From Latrodectus hesperus (Eukaryota > Arthropoda > Arachnida > Araneae > Theridiidae): DNA of 64,000 bases. Of the stretch, positions 10,882 through 21,165 are shown piece after piece. Position 1 is the first letter of the stretch. The number at the start of each line of letters is the position of its first letter. A model generated the notes under the pieces. The model made no database searches. It saw only the letters and a list, made by a program, of their open reading frames with translations, and was not told the origin of the DNA. The translations under genes were made by a program, and so were the position numbers. Where the stretch lies: assembly GCA_037975125.1 (NCBI GenBank), contig CM075853.1:38029113-38093112 (forward strand), read 5' to 3'.

Positions 10882-13521
10882 CTGAAAAATTAAAAATAAA
10901 TTTTATATATCATTATATATTAATTTTATATATTAACATCGCTGATACCGATGTGATATAAACCATCTGCTTATGATGAAATTTGTTTAGGAGATCAAAC
11001 AACTCTGTTACATTTTGACATAAACAAATATTTACTGTTGTAAATATAAATATCTGAAAAATAATGCTGAATTCAACAGTTTTTATTGAATAATGTTTTC
11101 AACAAAATGAAATTTCAAAAATTGAAATAGCAGATGCCATTTGCACTTTTACCCTCAAGGAAACTTAGACTTTTAAAAGGATATCAATTTAAATAATTCT
11201 TCGTTATACTCAATCAATTAATTAATCGTTATACTCAATCAAAAATTAATTCGTTATACTCAATCAATCATAATCTGAGTCAAATTAAATTAAAAGTAGA
11301 TATAAATGGATTTTTTTTTTTTTTGAAATAAAGAAATATCGCTCCATTTTAAAATCAAAAGCCCTATTAAAATTATTTTTTCTAGAAAAAAAAAACTTAT
11401 TTTAGATAATGAAAACCATTTTCATCTCTTCCACTCTCCATATGCGTGCAACATATTTATTATGATGGACTCGGGAAAGTTTAAGAAGCTGGAGAGAAAG
11501 CTCTATAGTTTTCTTTTCAAATCAATTTGACAAATCGTACAATTTTTATTAATATCTTATAAATTTACCTAAGAACCATACATTGTACGGCAAACTATAC
11601 AAGTTGACAGTTTATTTTAGAAATCCTTAAAAAGATCGAGAAAAACAGTGTGAAAAAAATTTTCTTGTCAGATAATTATACTTTCTTAACAGTAAAATAT
11701 GCTTCTGTTTTATGTAATTTATGTTATTTCTTAATTATAATTTTTTTAATATAAACGCTGCTATCGGATGCAATAATCTATTCATTTCTATAAAAAGTTA
11801 CAATAAAAGATTTACCGTAATACATTACGCATAATTATTTATTGCAAGATTTTTCTTACAATTCGTTTTACATGATTATGTAATAAAGCCAACTCAAAAT
11901 TCAAAAACTGGAAACATTAAATTAACAGTTTCTTTGTTGATTTCAAAACAGTTTTGTTTTAAATTTCTTAAGAAATTTTTCTTTTTTGTTTCAAAATTAT
12001 TATTTTAACATTATTAATTTTAACATCTGGTGATGTTTCTAATAAGCGGGTTTTAAGCAATTTGTTTGAATTTTTCTTGACTGGAATCGCATTCTTGACC
12101 CAATACTATACTTTGTCTATATGCTTTCCCTTATAATTTTTATACGTGGATCGATTTTCCAATAGATAAATATTATATATACTGTGGACGTTCTACATGA
12201 AAGAATCAATTGAATGAAATAGACACTGCAACCTATCTCGCAGATATAAAAATTATGAAAACTCACCTGTGGTTGCACTGTTGACAAGCAAAGCACTCTA
12301 AGTGATAAACATTGCCCCTCGCTCGCATAACCATTTCAAAGGCAGGAATAGTTTTGTTGCAAGCTGAACATAAGCCCGTTGTCCCAAATAATCTGAAAAT
12401 GTTTAAAAATCATTAAAAGCGGGAAAATGATCGTTAATAAAGTTTAAATGAGAAAATTTTCCATATTTTAACTAATTTAATAAATAAACTATTCAACCTC
12501 AAGGCATGATTTTTCAATAAAATTTATTGTAATTTGAACAAGTATTGAAATAAAGAAGAAAATATTACTACGGGGAAAATTGAGCATTTTATACAAACTG
12601 GTCAATGTTTCGAAAAATAAGCAGTGGCGCAGACTCAAAATTTGTATCAATCAAATAAAAACATAAAATTAAATACTTTATAATCAATTTGTGCAAAAAT
12701 TATTTAGTGTCACTTTATTTCTTATCAAATTATTTTGTGTCCAAAAAATTTAAATACTATAAAACAATTATAGAGGATAGCAATAAATATACGAAATATA
12801 ATTATATCTTTCACATATTAGCTAGCATAAAATAAACAAATTAAGTTTTTATAATTTATTAAAAAAAACTTGAGTCAATCTATACACGAATTTACAACAC
12901 ATTATGGTATAATATTTTTATCTTTTTCAAATAGTTTTGTATTTTGTTTCATTTAAAAGCCTCAATAAATTACAAATACTAATTTATATATAAACAGCTT
13001 TTAATTTTTCTTTGTCTTTTTCATTATTTATTTCGCAAAATGTGCTAATAGAAATTATATATATATATATATATATTTAAAAAAACAACTTCATATTATG
13101 ACAACTTAAATAAACTGATATATATATATTTATAACGCCTTTCGTATAATTTTCAAAGATTAATTTTGTGTCTAATAAATATTATTTTCTGATAATCTGC
13201 CTCTTCGGCGCAACAATTCTCACCTTTATGAAATTAAATGCGATTGTTAGTAAAACCTTACCTTAGGTAATCTCGCTTGCACAGAATGAGATTGGCTTTG
13301 GTGAAAAGAGTGGAGCCCACTTCACCCAGCCTGCAGTCGCAACAAGCGCATTTGAGGCAGTCTTCGTGCCAGAATTGGTCCAGTGCTTTCAACAAGTATC
13401 TCTCCCTGATGGGCTTTTGGCAGGCTGCGCAACTGGCCTGTCCACAGGGGAGAGGCCCGCTCGTTCCCACTGTGGCAATGCCGACGCCCGACCTCTGCTG
13501 CACATCTGACTTCAGATCCAT
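10671..13521 (-). CDS. LMO: LIM-only transcription cofactor (LMO/Beadex-like), 3 coding exons
   Basis: Seen: three minus-strand exons, 13521-13262, 12392-12267 and 10881-10671, join in frame through GT-AG introns into about 198 residues. LIM1 ligands are C31, C34, H52, C55, C58, C61, C81 and D84. LIM2 ligands are C95, C98, H117, C120, C123, C126, C145 and D148. There is no homeodomain: the stop comes 50 residues after the last ligand, behind a tail ending SGDSPYDGR. Segments such as [27 protein letters not shown] and [19 protein letters not shown] match the LMO1/LMO3/Beadex group rather than LMO4 or LHX proteins. Known: LMO proteins do not bind DNA. They act in the nucleus by occupying the LIM-interaction domain of LDB/Chip, modulating LIM-homeodomain and bHLH/GATA complexes. 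Inferred: the start is the first ATG in the 5'-most exon found. That exon has its own splice acceptor, so an upstream exon exists and could add or replace N-terminal residues. The protein is longer than vertebrate LMO1 (about 156 aa), mainly at both ends. Confidence 0.93.
10882..12266 (-). other. LMO intron within LIM2
   Basis: This is a 1385-bp phase-2 intron that splits LIM2 after CNH. It is AT-rich. The only structure I noticed is the 25-bp tandem repeat near 11201. Confidence 0.85.
11201..11267. repeat. 25-bp tandem repeat, three copies, in LMO intron
   Basis: The motif TCGTTATACTCAATCAA begins at 11201, 11226 and 11251, an exact 25-base period. The spacers between copies are AT-rich and slightly diverged. 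It is a minisatellite seed with no evident function. Confidence 0.85.
12267..12392 (-). CDS. LMO: LMO exon, first half of LIM2
   Basis: This 126-nt exon has acceptor TTTTCAG|ATTATTTGG and donor CACAG|GTGAGT. It completes the split Arg codon, then encodes [20 protein letters not shown] and the six proximal LIM2 ligands through C126. It ends inside the codon for R129 (CNH-R), so both flanking introns have phase 2. The reading frame is preserved exactly across both junctions, which is the strongest evidence for the gene model. Confidence 0.93.
12393..13261 (-). other. LMO intron between LIM1 and LIM2 exons
   Basis: This is an 869-bp phase-2 intron, GT-AG, AT-rich, with a short (TA)n at about 13058-13077. 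I see no gene or mobile element inside it. Confidence 0.85.
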
Positions 13522-13528
13522 GCAACAA
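13262..13528 (-). CDS. LMO: LMO exon with start codon and LIM1
   Basis: The exon runs from a good acceptor (pyrimidine-rich tract, then TTTCAG just above 13528) to a consensus donor CTAAG|GTAAGG at 13262. The first seven bases precede the ATG at 13519-13521. They stay open in frame (Cys-Cys before Met), so the exon could be entered either as 5' UTR plus start or as continuing coding sequence. It encodes an N-terminal leader of about 30 residues, relatively rich in Gly, Val and Ser, followed by all eight LIM1 zinc ligands. It ends in phase 2 after RDYL, so the codon for R87 is split. Confidence 0.93.
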
Positions 13529-15119
13529 CTGAAATAATATACAAACTCTTTCTAAAACAAGAAATTTAGAAAAAAAGCATAGAATAACAGAATGCAAAAA
13601 TAACATACATATAACTTATAAAGCATATGACTTCTAAAATAAGGAATTTACAAAAAATATTAGAATTTAAAATAAAGGGTCATTCTTTTCCCCGACATTT
13701 ACTTTATCACATCCCAATATTTCAAGAGCACCCAACTCTGCCGACAATATGCACACGATTTCCATGATTTCAAGTACATACTTCTACTTTTCAAAACCAT
13801 GAATATCATGAATTTTGATAAATTACATACTTAAAAAAATTTCACTTGTTATTAGACGCAAAACAGATTAAATAACTGTTTTATAAATACCTCAAAATAA
13901 TATTAATACTTTAAGCATCTTATTTTAAAGTCAGATACACGAAATAATGCTTAAATAAATCCAAAGCAATGTTAAATAAAATTTATCATAATATTTAGGT
14001 TTATTACAACTGAAAAACATTAAAATTCTTAAAGCTATCACCTTTATTTCAATTAAATATACTATCCTTAATCCACCAATTATATTACATGAAAAATATC
14101 TATGTTAAGTTGAAATAGAAATTCATTTATAAAACTCCTGATACCACGTAGAATACTCTTTCAAGTTGTGTTCTGGAATAACTATTTAAAACGGGCCGTA
14201 TTCACATATAGCAAGTGAGAAAAATTAGAAGATTTCCTAACAGCCACTCGACAAATATGCGTGATGTCAGCAGGCTGTTGAAGGAGCTATGATAGGAAAT
14301 AATAAAATATATTTCTTATGTTTATAAGAGATCATTCATATGCTTTTGAAGAAAAAATGAGAAAATATTTTAAGCTGAAAACATCTATTTAAAAGTGTTA
14401 AAATTAAAGCTATGTTTGAAATTTAAGCATACAATTTTAATTAACTTAAACTCAGTATTATAAATGATTCAAATGCGTTTGAAAAAAACTTCTTATCATT
14501 TATCGGCTATAGTCGAACAGCCCGGGTGAAAAAGTTTTTTTAAATAGATTAAACAGCCTTTAAAGAAAACATTTATAACAATTATCCTTTATTAATAAGG
14601 GCAAGATCAGCAACACTTCTATGCAAGAAGTTAAAAGTTATATAAAGTTTTTAATGAAAAAAATTTGAAGGAACGGAGGAAAAACTTTAAGGAAGAAATA
14701 CAAAATAGAACATACATAAATGAAATCAGGAACACTAAGTGATGAATAATGAAAAGATGTTTCAGGACGAGATATATAAATTAAAGGTTTATAAATCAGG
14801 TTTTACATCAATTTGTAACTTGCTAAGTAATTACTTAAAAATAATACATACAATAAGTGATAAATTATCCAGCATACGTTACTTAATTTTCATCTTATTT
14901 ATGTAATTAATACATTTTTCAACAACTGGTATCATTTATAAAAAACCATAAAATGTCGTTCCATTTCTTAAAATCGATAAACAAAATTTTAAAAAAATTA
15001 GAAATTTTAAGCCTCTTGACAAGTCTATTTAAAAACTAAGTGATTTAAGCAGAGAACCATTTTGATTACCGATACATACAATACATAAAAACCCAGCATT
15101 TTTATTTATCTTGAAAGAA
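13529..15119. other. AT-rich, probably LMO 5' intron
   Basis: Because the ATG-bearing exon has an upstream acceptor, this stretch lies within an LMO intron. I found no exon or element in it. Confidence 0.55.
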
Positions 15120-16080
15120 ACAAGATCCGAAGCATTTTCTTGTCAAACTCGAAAGGCCAGTTGATATCCTCCTTTATATTCAATAAGCCCATTTTCCTGC
15201 AGTTCACCAAGCAAGCCACAAGCAATTTGCATTAATGCGGAGGAAAGGCGGACTGGCCAATGCCTAAGTTAATCTTTCAGACTGCGTCCATTAACCGGTG
15301 CTTCCAACCCCGAAAACTACATGTACACACACGAGAACCACACGCGGCCGGCCTTTTAAGTTAACCACATCAAAACACAGCCACCACCACCGGGGCGGCG
15401 GACTGTAATCTTCATAAAAGCTCTCTCTCCCTGGCTTCGAAAAATTAGACCTGGGACCAGGAGAAGGTTTTGCTGGATAGGAAGGGAAGGGTCCTCTCAG
15501 AGACATCGGAAATTTTCATCCTCGTTCGTAAATTACCATTATACAGATTGGGCATTAGATATTCATGAAAGCGAATGGAGAGAGAGAAAAGAGATAAAGA
15601 TAGAGAGAGAGAATTAAATTTTCATAAGTCCAATAAAATGTAATTTATGTTAAACCATTAAGCGTATGGGATTGGCGCGAGAGAGCTCTTTCTACGTATT
15701 CCAGATCCTCCATACCACACCGGTAATTGAATATCGTTCATAATTTACTTGATGAGCCAATTGCTTCGATGGCGTAAGTGGGGCTTTTGGAGGCGAGGCG
15801 CCCCGGTGAGGCAAGCGCCCTACTAGCACATACTACCGTCCATGCCCACCCCCAACCAGATGCCCCAGTTATGAATATCTCCCCCCCTCCATTCACTCTT
15901 ATCGTCGTGCCGTGTCGGATCTGAAATTCGATTTTCCATCTTTCCAAGCAAAGAGGCGCGATGCTTGGAATCGCATTTTCGTGATTAATCAACTTGAGAG
16001 TTTTGGCGGAGATGAAAACGGACGCAGTCCGCATTTAGCGCCGATTTTTATTCTCGAGGGAGCGCCAAAATAAGCGAAAA
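15120..16080. promoter_or_regulatory. GC-richer island upstream of LMO, with GA repeats
   Basis: A roughly 0.95-kb block is GC-richer than both flanks. It contains GA-rich tracts at about 15572-15612, a GATTAATC-like paired homeodomain core near 15980-15990, and CG-containing runs near 15340-15400 and 15785-15850. Long ORFs on the minus strand at 15291-15506 and 15738-16034 are explained by the composition and lack known motifs. It lies 1.6-2.6 kb upstream of the first LMO exon found. It is a candidate intronic enhancer, alternative promoter or 5' exon. Confidence 0.4.
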
Positions 16081-16494
16081 TTAAAACACGAGTATATCCT
16101 TCAAGTTTAGTCTCATGGTGCTAAAAAAAGTATTGAAAAAATTTAAAAGTACTTAGGGAATATAATCAAATTAAGTAAAAAGTAGTTTTTTTAAAAAAAC
16201 TACCAATCACGCACAGAGTGAAGATGCATTTTACATAAAATATCAGCCAAGAAAATAATTTAAATTGAATGATTATTGTAAAAAGAAACCATTCCATGAA
16301 AACTTATAATTTACAATAATTTGAGTGAAAATGAATCAATATATAGACTTATTAAAAGAACACATTTTTTAATTACGTACTCTTTATATTACTCAGTATA
16401 ATAGTTTTAAATAAAACTATTGTGAATTACATTTTCTAACAATTTTGCCTAGTAATAAGAAATTCAATATGAATATCTCATTTAATAAAGCTTC

Positions 16495-16539
<45 letters not shown>

Positions 16540-17225
16540 GAAGCTTCTTAAAGGAACTTTCAGGTACACTGAAAGATAGATGTAAGCATCAATTTTTCAT
16601 AGTGAATTCATTTTAGTAAGAGATTTCTAAAGTATAGAAATAAAACTTCTATTTATAACTACCAAAACAAATTTTTGGATAATTTAAAGAATGTACTCTG
16701 AATTCATTCTAAAGACTATTTTTAAATAGTTTACATTTAATTTCCAGGATGAATGACTTTAAGGATGAAGATTAAAAAATGGAAGTGCATATCAGTCAAT
16801 TCTCAAATACATGATCTATTAATGTTGTAAGAAAAAATCTTTGTGATTACTATAATCCTTTATCAGAACAAATTTCACAATGAAGAACAAATGCTCATTA
16901 GGTGACTAAATATTTAAATATTGATGGCAATCATATCATTTTGTTGCCAAATGAAAAATCGAAAAATAAAACTTAAAAGTACTTAAAAGTTTAAACGTAC
17001 TTAAAAGTACGTTTAAACTTTAAAACATTATGAGAATTTTGTAATAAATATAATTTTTTAGCTACCAAAACAATTTGATCTAAAGAAATAGATTAATTTT
17101 TTTTATATTTTTACTCAGTCACTATTTAAATTTTAATATATAAATTTATGCGTGTTAAAAAAAATCATATTCAATTTTTCAACTGAAAGGAATACAATAA
17201 CAAATTTAAATGATAGAATAGCAAT
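16081..17225. other. AT-rich with (TA)n and a fold-back
   Basis: Contains a (TA)n tract at about 16497-16537 that is flanked by AAGCTTCTATA and TATTTAGAAGCTTCT, so the microsatellite sits in a small inverted repeat. It also contains the palindrome at 16986-17021. Confidence 0.7.
16986..17021. repeat. Perfect 17-bp inverted repeat, 2-nt loop
   Basis: Left arm 16986-17002 (AAAGTTTAAACGTACTT) is exactly complementary to right arm 17005-17021, around AA. An additional ACTTAAAAGT direct repeat precedes it. Confidence 0.9.
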
Positions 17226-17620
17226 CAAATTTTAGCGATGCTATCTTTATCGAGCAATCTCAAGACAATGTTTGCGAGATGCAGACAATGAAATTTTCTC
17301 CACAGATGTCTTGCTAAAAGCTTTCCCTCATCGTGTGCTGCGCTGCCTCTCTATCCAGTTCGCAAACTAACTCGTAAATTTTCACAGTTACTTTTTAATT
17401 TGGCACGTCGGTCGTAAGTGGCAAGGATGAATCTGAGAAGGAGAGAGTGTTCCATCAGGCCCCTCCACCCCCTCCTGCCAGGCTGATGGATTAATTTTCT
17501 CTGGCTGTCCATTTAGAAAATGGAGACGTAAGTTGTCCTTGGAATTAAATGGATCACCCACACTCTCTGCAGACAGGAAGGTGAGGACTGGGAGGGATTT
17601 GATGGAAGCAGAAATATGTG
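17226..17620. promoter_or_regulatory. GC-richer non-coding island
   Basis: A short GC-richer block has TTAATTTTCTCTGGCTGTCC and CAAACTAACTCG segments and a C-run near 17460-17480. It has no ORF or splice evidence. Its texture matches the other islands, and a regulatory role is inferred only. Confidence 0.3.
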
Positions 17621-17822
17621 CAAAAGGTTTGTGTTTAGGTATTGCTGGGATTCAATTACTGTGAATAATATGGAGAAGACAGCTTATGCAACGGTGATAT
17701 TTTTTAAAATCATTGGGAAATGAAATTCACATTACAATAACTATAATTGTCTTCTTACGCGTGTATTTTAAGTATTCACTAAAGAAATTAAAGACATGCA
17801 CTACAGATTGTTGTCCTTAGGA

Positions 17823-18200
17823 GATAACAGAAAGATTCAAATACTGTGCACAGCAATGGCAGATAACTATTTATATTTAATCGTGTTTCATATTCGCTCT
17901 CAAAATATGACAAATAAACAGTGCAAAGTTTAATGAAATGAATACAATTTTTTTAAATTATTAGTTTAAATATATTAAAATAGCTCATTGTTTGTAAAAT
18001 TATTGATACCGATAACAGAAAGATTCAAATATTGTGCACAGCAATGGCAGATAACTATTTATATTTAATCATGATTCATATTCGCTCTCAAACTATGATA
18101 AATAAGCAGTGCTAAGTTTAATAAAATGAATACAATTTTTTTAAATTATTAGTTTAATAAATTTAAATAAGTCATTGTTTGTAAAATTATTGATACCGAT
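17823..18200. repeat. 188-bp direct tandem duplication, two diverged copies
   Basis: GATAACAGAAAGATTCAAAT at 17823 recurs at 18011, and the alignment continues to ATTGATACCGAT at both ends. The copies differ by scattered substitutions and small indels, so it is an old tandem duplication. Confidence 0.92.
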
Positions 18201-19984
18201 CATGTAAAAATATATAAATTTAATGCCAAAAGAATGAACCCATTTACTGAAAACAGCTACATCACATTTGTCACGCAGATTCACAATGAATATTCAAGAT
18301 TAATTTAAATGGTAGATATAATAAAAATTCAGTTAATTGTAATAATTAAAATATTATTAAACAATTCTACATTCTATAACCGTAAATAAAAAAATAACGC
18401 AAATCACTTCAATCAGAAGGGAAAAGCTCATTAAAAATTTAATGTGGAACAGATAAAATGTCTCTTTACATAAGTTTTTAATAGAAGAATTTTTATTGTC
18501 CCATACTTAAAAATATTAGTATAGGATAATATAAAATTGTAAATTGAAATGATATTGCAAAATGAAACGTTTTTAAAACTATTAATACTACAACATTAAA
18601 AAATATTTTGACTTTAGCTATCTCAGTTACATTTTTTATACTTTAAGGCTCACAAACATTTTTTACATTCATGAAACTATACATTTCAGGAAACAGGAAA
18701 ATAATACGATTCAAAGATTGTCAAAATTTCAGTGAATCAGCTTTCTATTTTATAAGTAATTTTTTTTGTAACTTTTTGCACTACAATTACACTTGGCTCG
18801 CTACCAGCTCAGTTTATCGACACCGGAAAATTTAAGAAAAAGATTTTAAAACCTCATCATTGTTAGTATAATGATACGACATTTCATTATAATTTAGCAT
18901 GAATATGGTTGTATACACAAAACCATTTTAAAATGCGCCATATCTTAATACATTTTTTCCGATAAACACTCTATTACATATTTAAAACTAGTATGAAGTT
19001 TATTACAATAATAGAGTGTTATTTTAGTAATAATATTTATAATATTAGCGTAAGTCGGTTTTTACTACAGAATCAAAATGCAAATAATTGCTATGTCGTT
19101 TAACATGATTGATATAAATAATGAGAGAAATATTAAGCATATTTTGAAATAGTATAAAATATAAAAAAATTTTTAATTAATAATAAATTTTCCCAAAAAT
19201 CCTCTAATATAACCTACATAAATCATAAAGAATATTGATAAGCGGCTGAGCAAAATATATTAAGAGCGGAATTTGTGTTTTCTTTAATTACTTCATTTTG
19301 TGTAATAAAACTATTAAATCACGCATATTTCCTATCTAAAGTTATTCCTTTATGCATGAAATTTACATGCTTTAATACTCGTAAACATTCTCACACTTAT
19401 TATCGCACATACCTTAAAGAATAAAATTCGGGAATAAGAAAATGAATTTTCTCAGTCCAAAAATTTTGTAGAACTCTAGGAATTAAGTCATTTTTAGTAA
19501 GTTATGAAAAATATTGAGAAAAAATTGTCCTCACATAACAAGCTTATAAAAGAAATAATTTTCTTTGATAAATAAAGTAACTTAGAACCTGTAAATAAAG
19601 ATTAATGTGTATCAAAATAATCTAATAATTATTTAATTTAAAGAGATATTAAAGACACATTTTTCATAATGATTAATAAGTGTTTCCTTGAAAATGCAAA
19701 TTTAAGGTATTACCTGAATTGCCTTGCCAAATTCTAATGTGACGAGTAAATATTTTTCGTATTTCAACAGTAACTTGTAAAACATTTTTTTAAAAAAACT
19801 TCCTTCTGTGGAATTAATGACACGTACAATTTTTATGCGCTCCATCAAATTATTAGATTTTGAACAGCATCTTCACGCAAATTTGAATACATCACCAATC
19901 ACAGTACAGGGAAAAAACTGAAAAGGTAAACTAAAACATAAAAAAAATTCTTCGCCAACATTTTACAATTCAATTCTCAAAAAA
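18201..19984. other. AT-rich, one inverted repeat
   Basis: AACACTCTATTA near 18965 is mirrored by TAATAGAGTGTT near 19010, about 33 bases apart. Nothing else was recognised. Confidence 0.6.
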
Positions 19985-20465
19985 CTTAAAACGAGCAACA
20001 TCATCGATGTCAGGGATTCCACATGCCTGCTCTTCAGCATCTTTTAGAACGCATGAGTCCCCCTCTCCCTACCCAGTCGTGGACATTCTCTTCCCTGGGA
20101 TGAACCGCATCAAAATCATCTTCCTCCCGAATTTGATCTCGGAGATGCAGAAAATCACTGAGGAGAGGAGAGAGAGAAGGGTGGAGGAGAGTTAACTAAC
20201 TCAACACCAAACTCTCTTCTCCTGTATATAGATGACACGTCCACTGTTCCGGTGCAACACAGACGGTCGCAGTTAAAATGGACGACCATCCCTCAAGCAG
20301 GACGGTGTCGTTGTAAGGGAACTGCCCACAGATCGGATAACGAGGCCATCCCGGCTCGTTACCTGGATTGGGTAGGGGAGGAGTGACTCGTAGCTCATTG
20401 AAAACGGAAATCACATGCCTTGTCGATTGTCGGGGACCATCTACAAATTGCGAAATAAATTTAAC
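19985..20465. promoter_or_regulatory. GC-richer island with TATA-like core
   Basis: A compact GC-richer block. CTGTATATAGATG around 20222-20234 resembles a TATA box readable on either strand. Around it lie a GAGTTAACTAACTC palindrome (near 20187) and GA-rich tracts near 20160. ORFs at 20007-20195 (+) and 20196-20414 (-) have no recognisable motifs. It could be a core promoter or an enhancer, with no direct evidence for either. Confidence 0.3.
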
Positions 20466-20867
20466 TACGATAATTCCACGCTATTTAAACCTTCGTACAG
20501 TTTACATACAGAAAAAAATATAGAAATATTGGTTTTAAATATTAAGGAAATAATTATAAATGAAAGATTATACAGGTATGTGTAACGAAGCAAATAATTT
20601 TAATGACAATATTTCCACACAATACAGGAACAAAATAAGCGTGACTCCAGTTTGATTAATAATTGCATTCTATTAAGTTATGTAATTATTAACAAAAATG
20701 TTTACCTAATAAATAAATTAATATAAATTTTGAAATCTTAGAATACAGTTAAAAATCTTCAATGGCATTTATAAATGATTAGTATTTATTTCAAATGTCA
20801 GACAGCTGCCTATGAGACTATAAAATTCCACAGTTTGAGACAAGAAAAAATATATATAATTTGGCAC

Positions 20868-21165
20868 CCAATGGTTGGGCCATCGTAACCTCGAGAGTGG
20901 GTGGACCTTCATAATTTAGAGGTCAAAATTTAGAAACAACATTCAGAATATGCACTGTTCATCCTCTTAATTAGAAAAGGAACCAAGCAGAAGACCCCTC
21001 ACACCCTCAAAGGTATTATTTCACTATGAAAACATTGTGAGAAGGACCTATTTTACATACCCCAGCAGCCATTAGAGCATACGATGTATCTTTTGCTGTG
21101 TCAGTATAGAACTTAAAACCCTCCAGTAGCGAGAATGACGCCATTTCCTACTAAGACACAACAGC
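20868..21165 (-). repeat. SINE-like element, family B, copy 1
   Basis: Read on the minus strand, this interval aligns by eye with 51829-52040. Shared segments include ATGGCGT in the head, GATNCATCGTAT then CTAATGG, TCACAATNTTNTCATGTGAAAT, GATACCT(C/T)TG, and the TCT(T/G)CTGTTTGGT-CC-T tail. The head position of ATGGCGT and the degraded TTC-AATCC region fit a tRNA-type Pol III promoter. Its boundaries are approximate, and the stretch below about 20955 may be a different repeat. Confidence 0.6.

Noticed and set aside
10671..13521. LIM-homeobox (LHX) identity for the gene
   Set aside because: The reading frame stops 50 residues after LIM2 without a homeodomain, and the LIM residues fit the LMO1/3 group.
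13277..13606. Open frames overlapping the LMO LIM1 exon in other frames and on the plus strand
   Set aside because: They are shadows of the minus-strand exon. Only the frame with complete zinc ligands and matching splice phases is coding.
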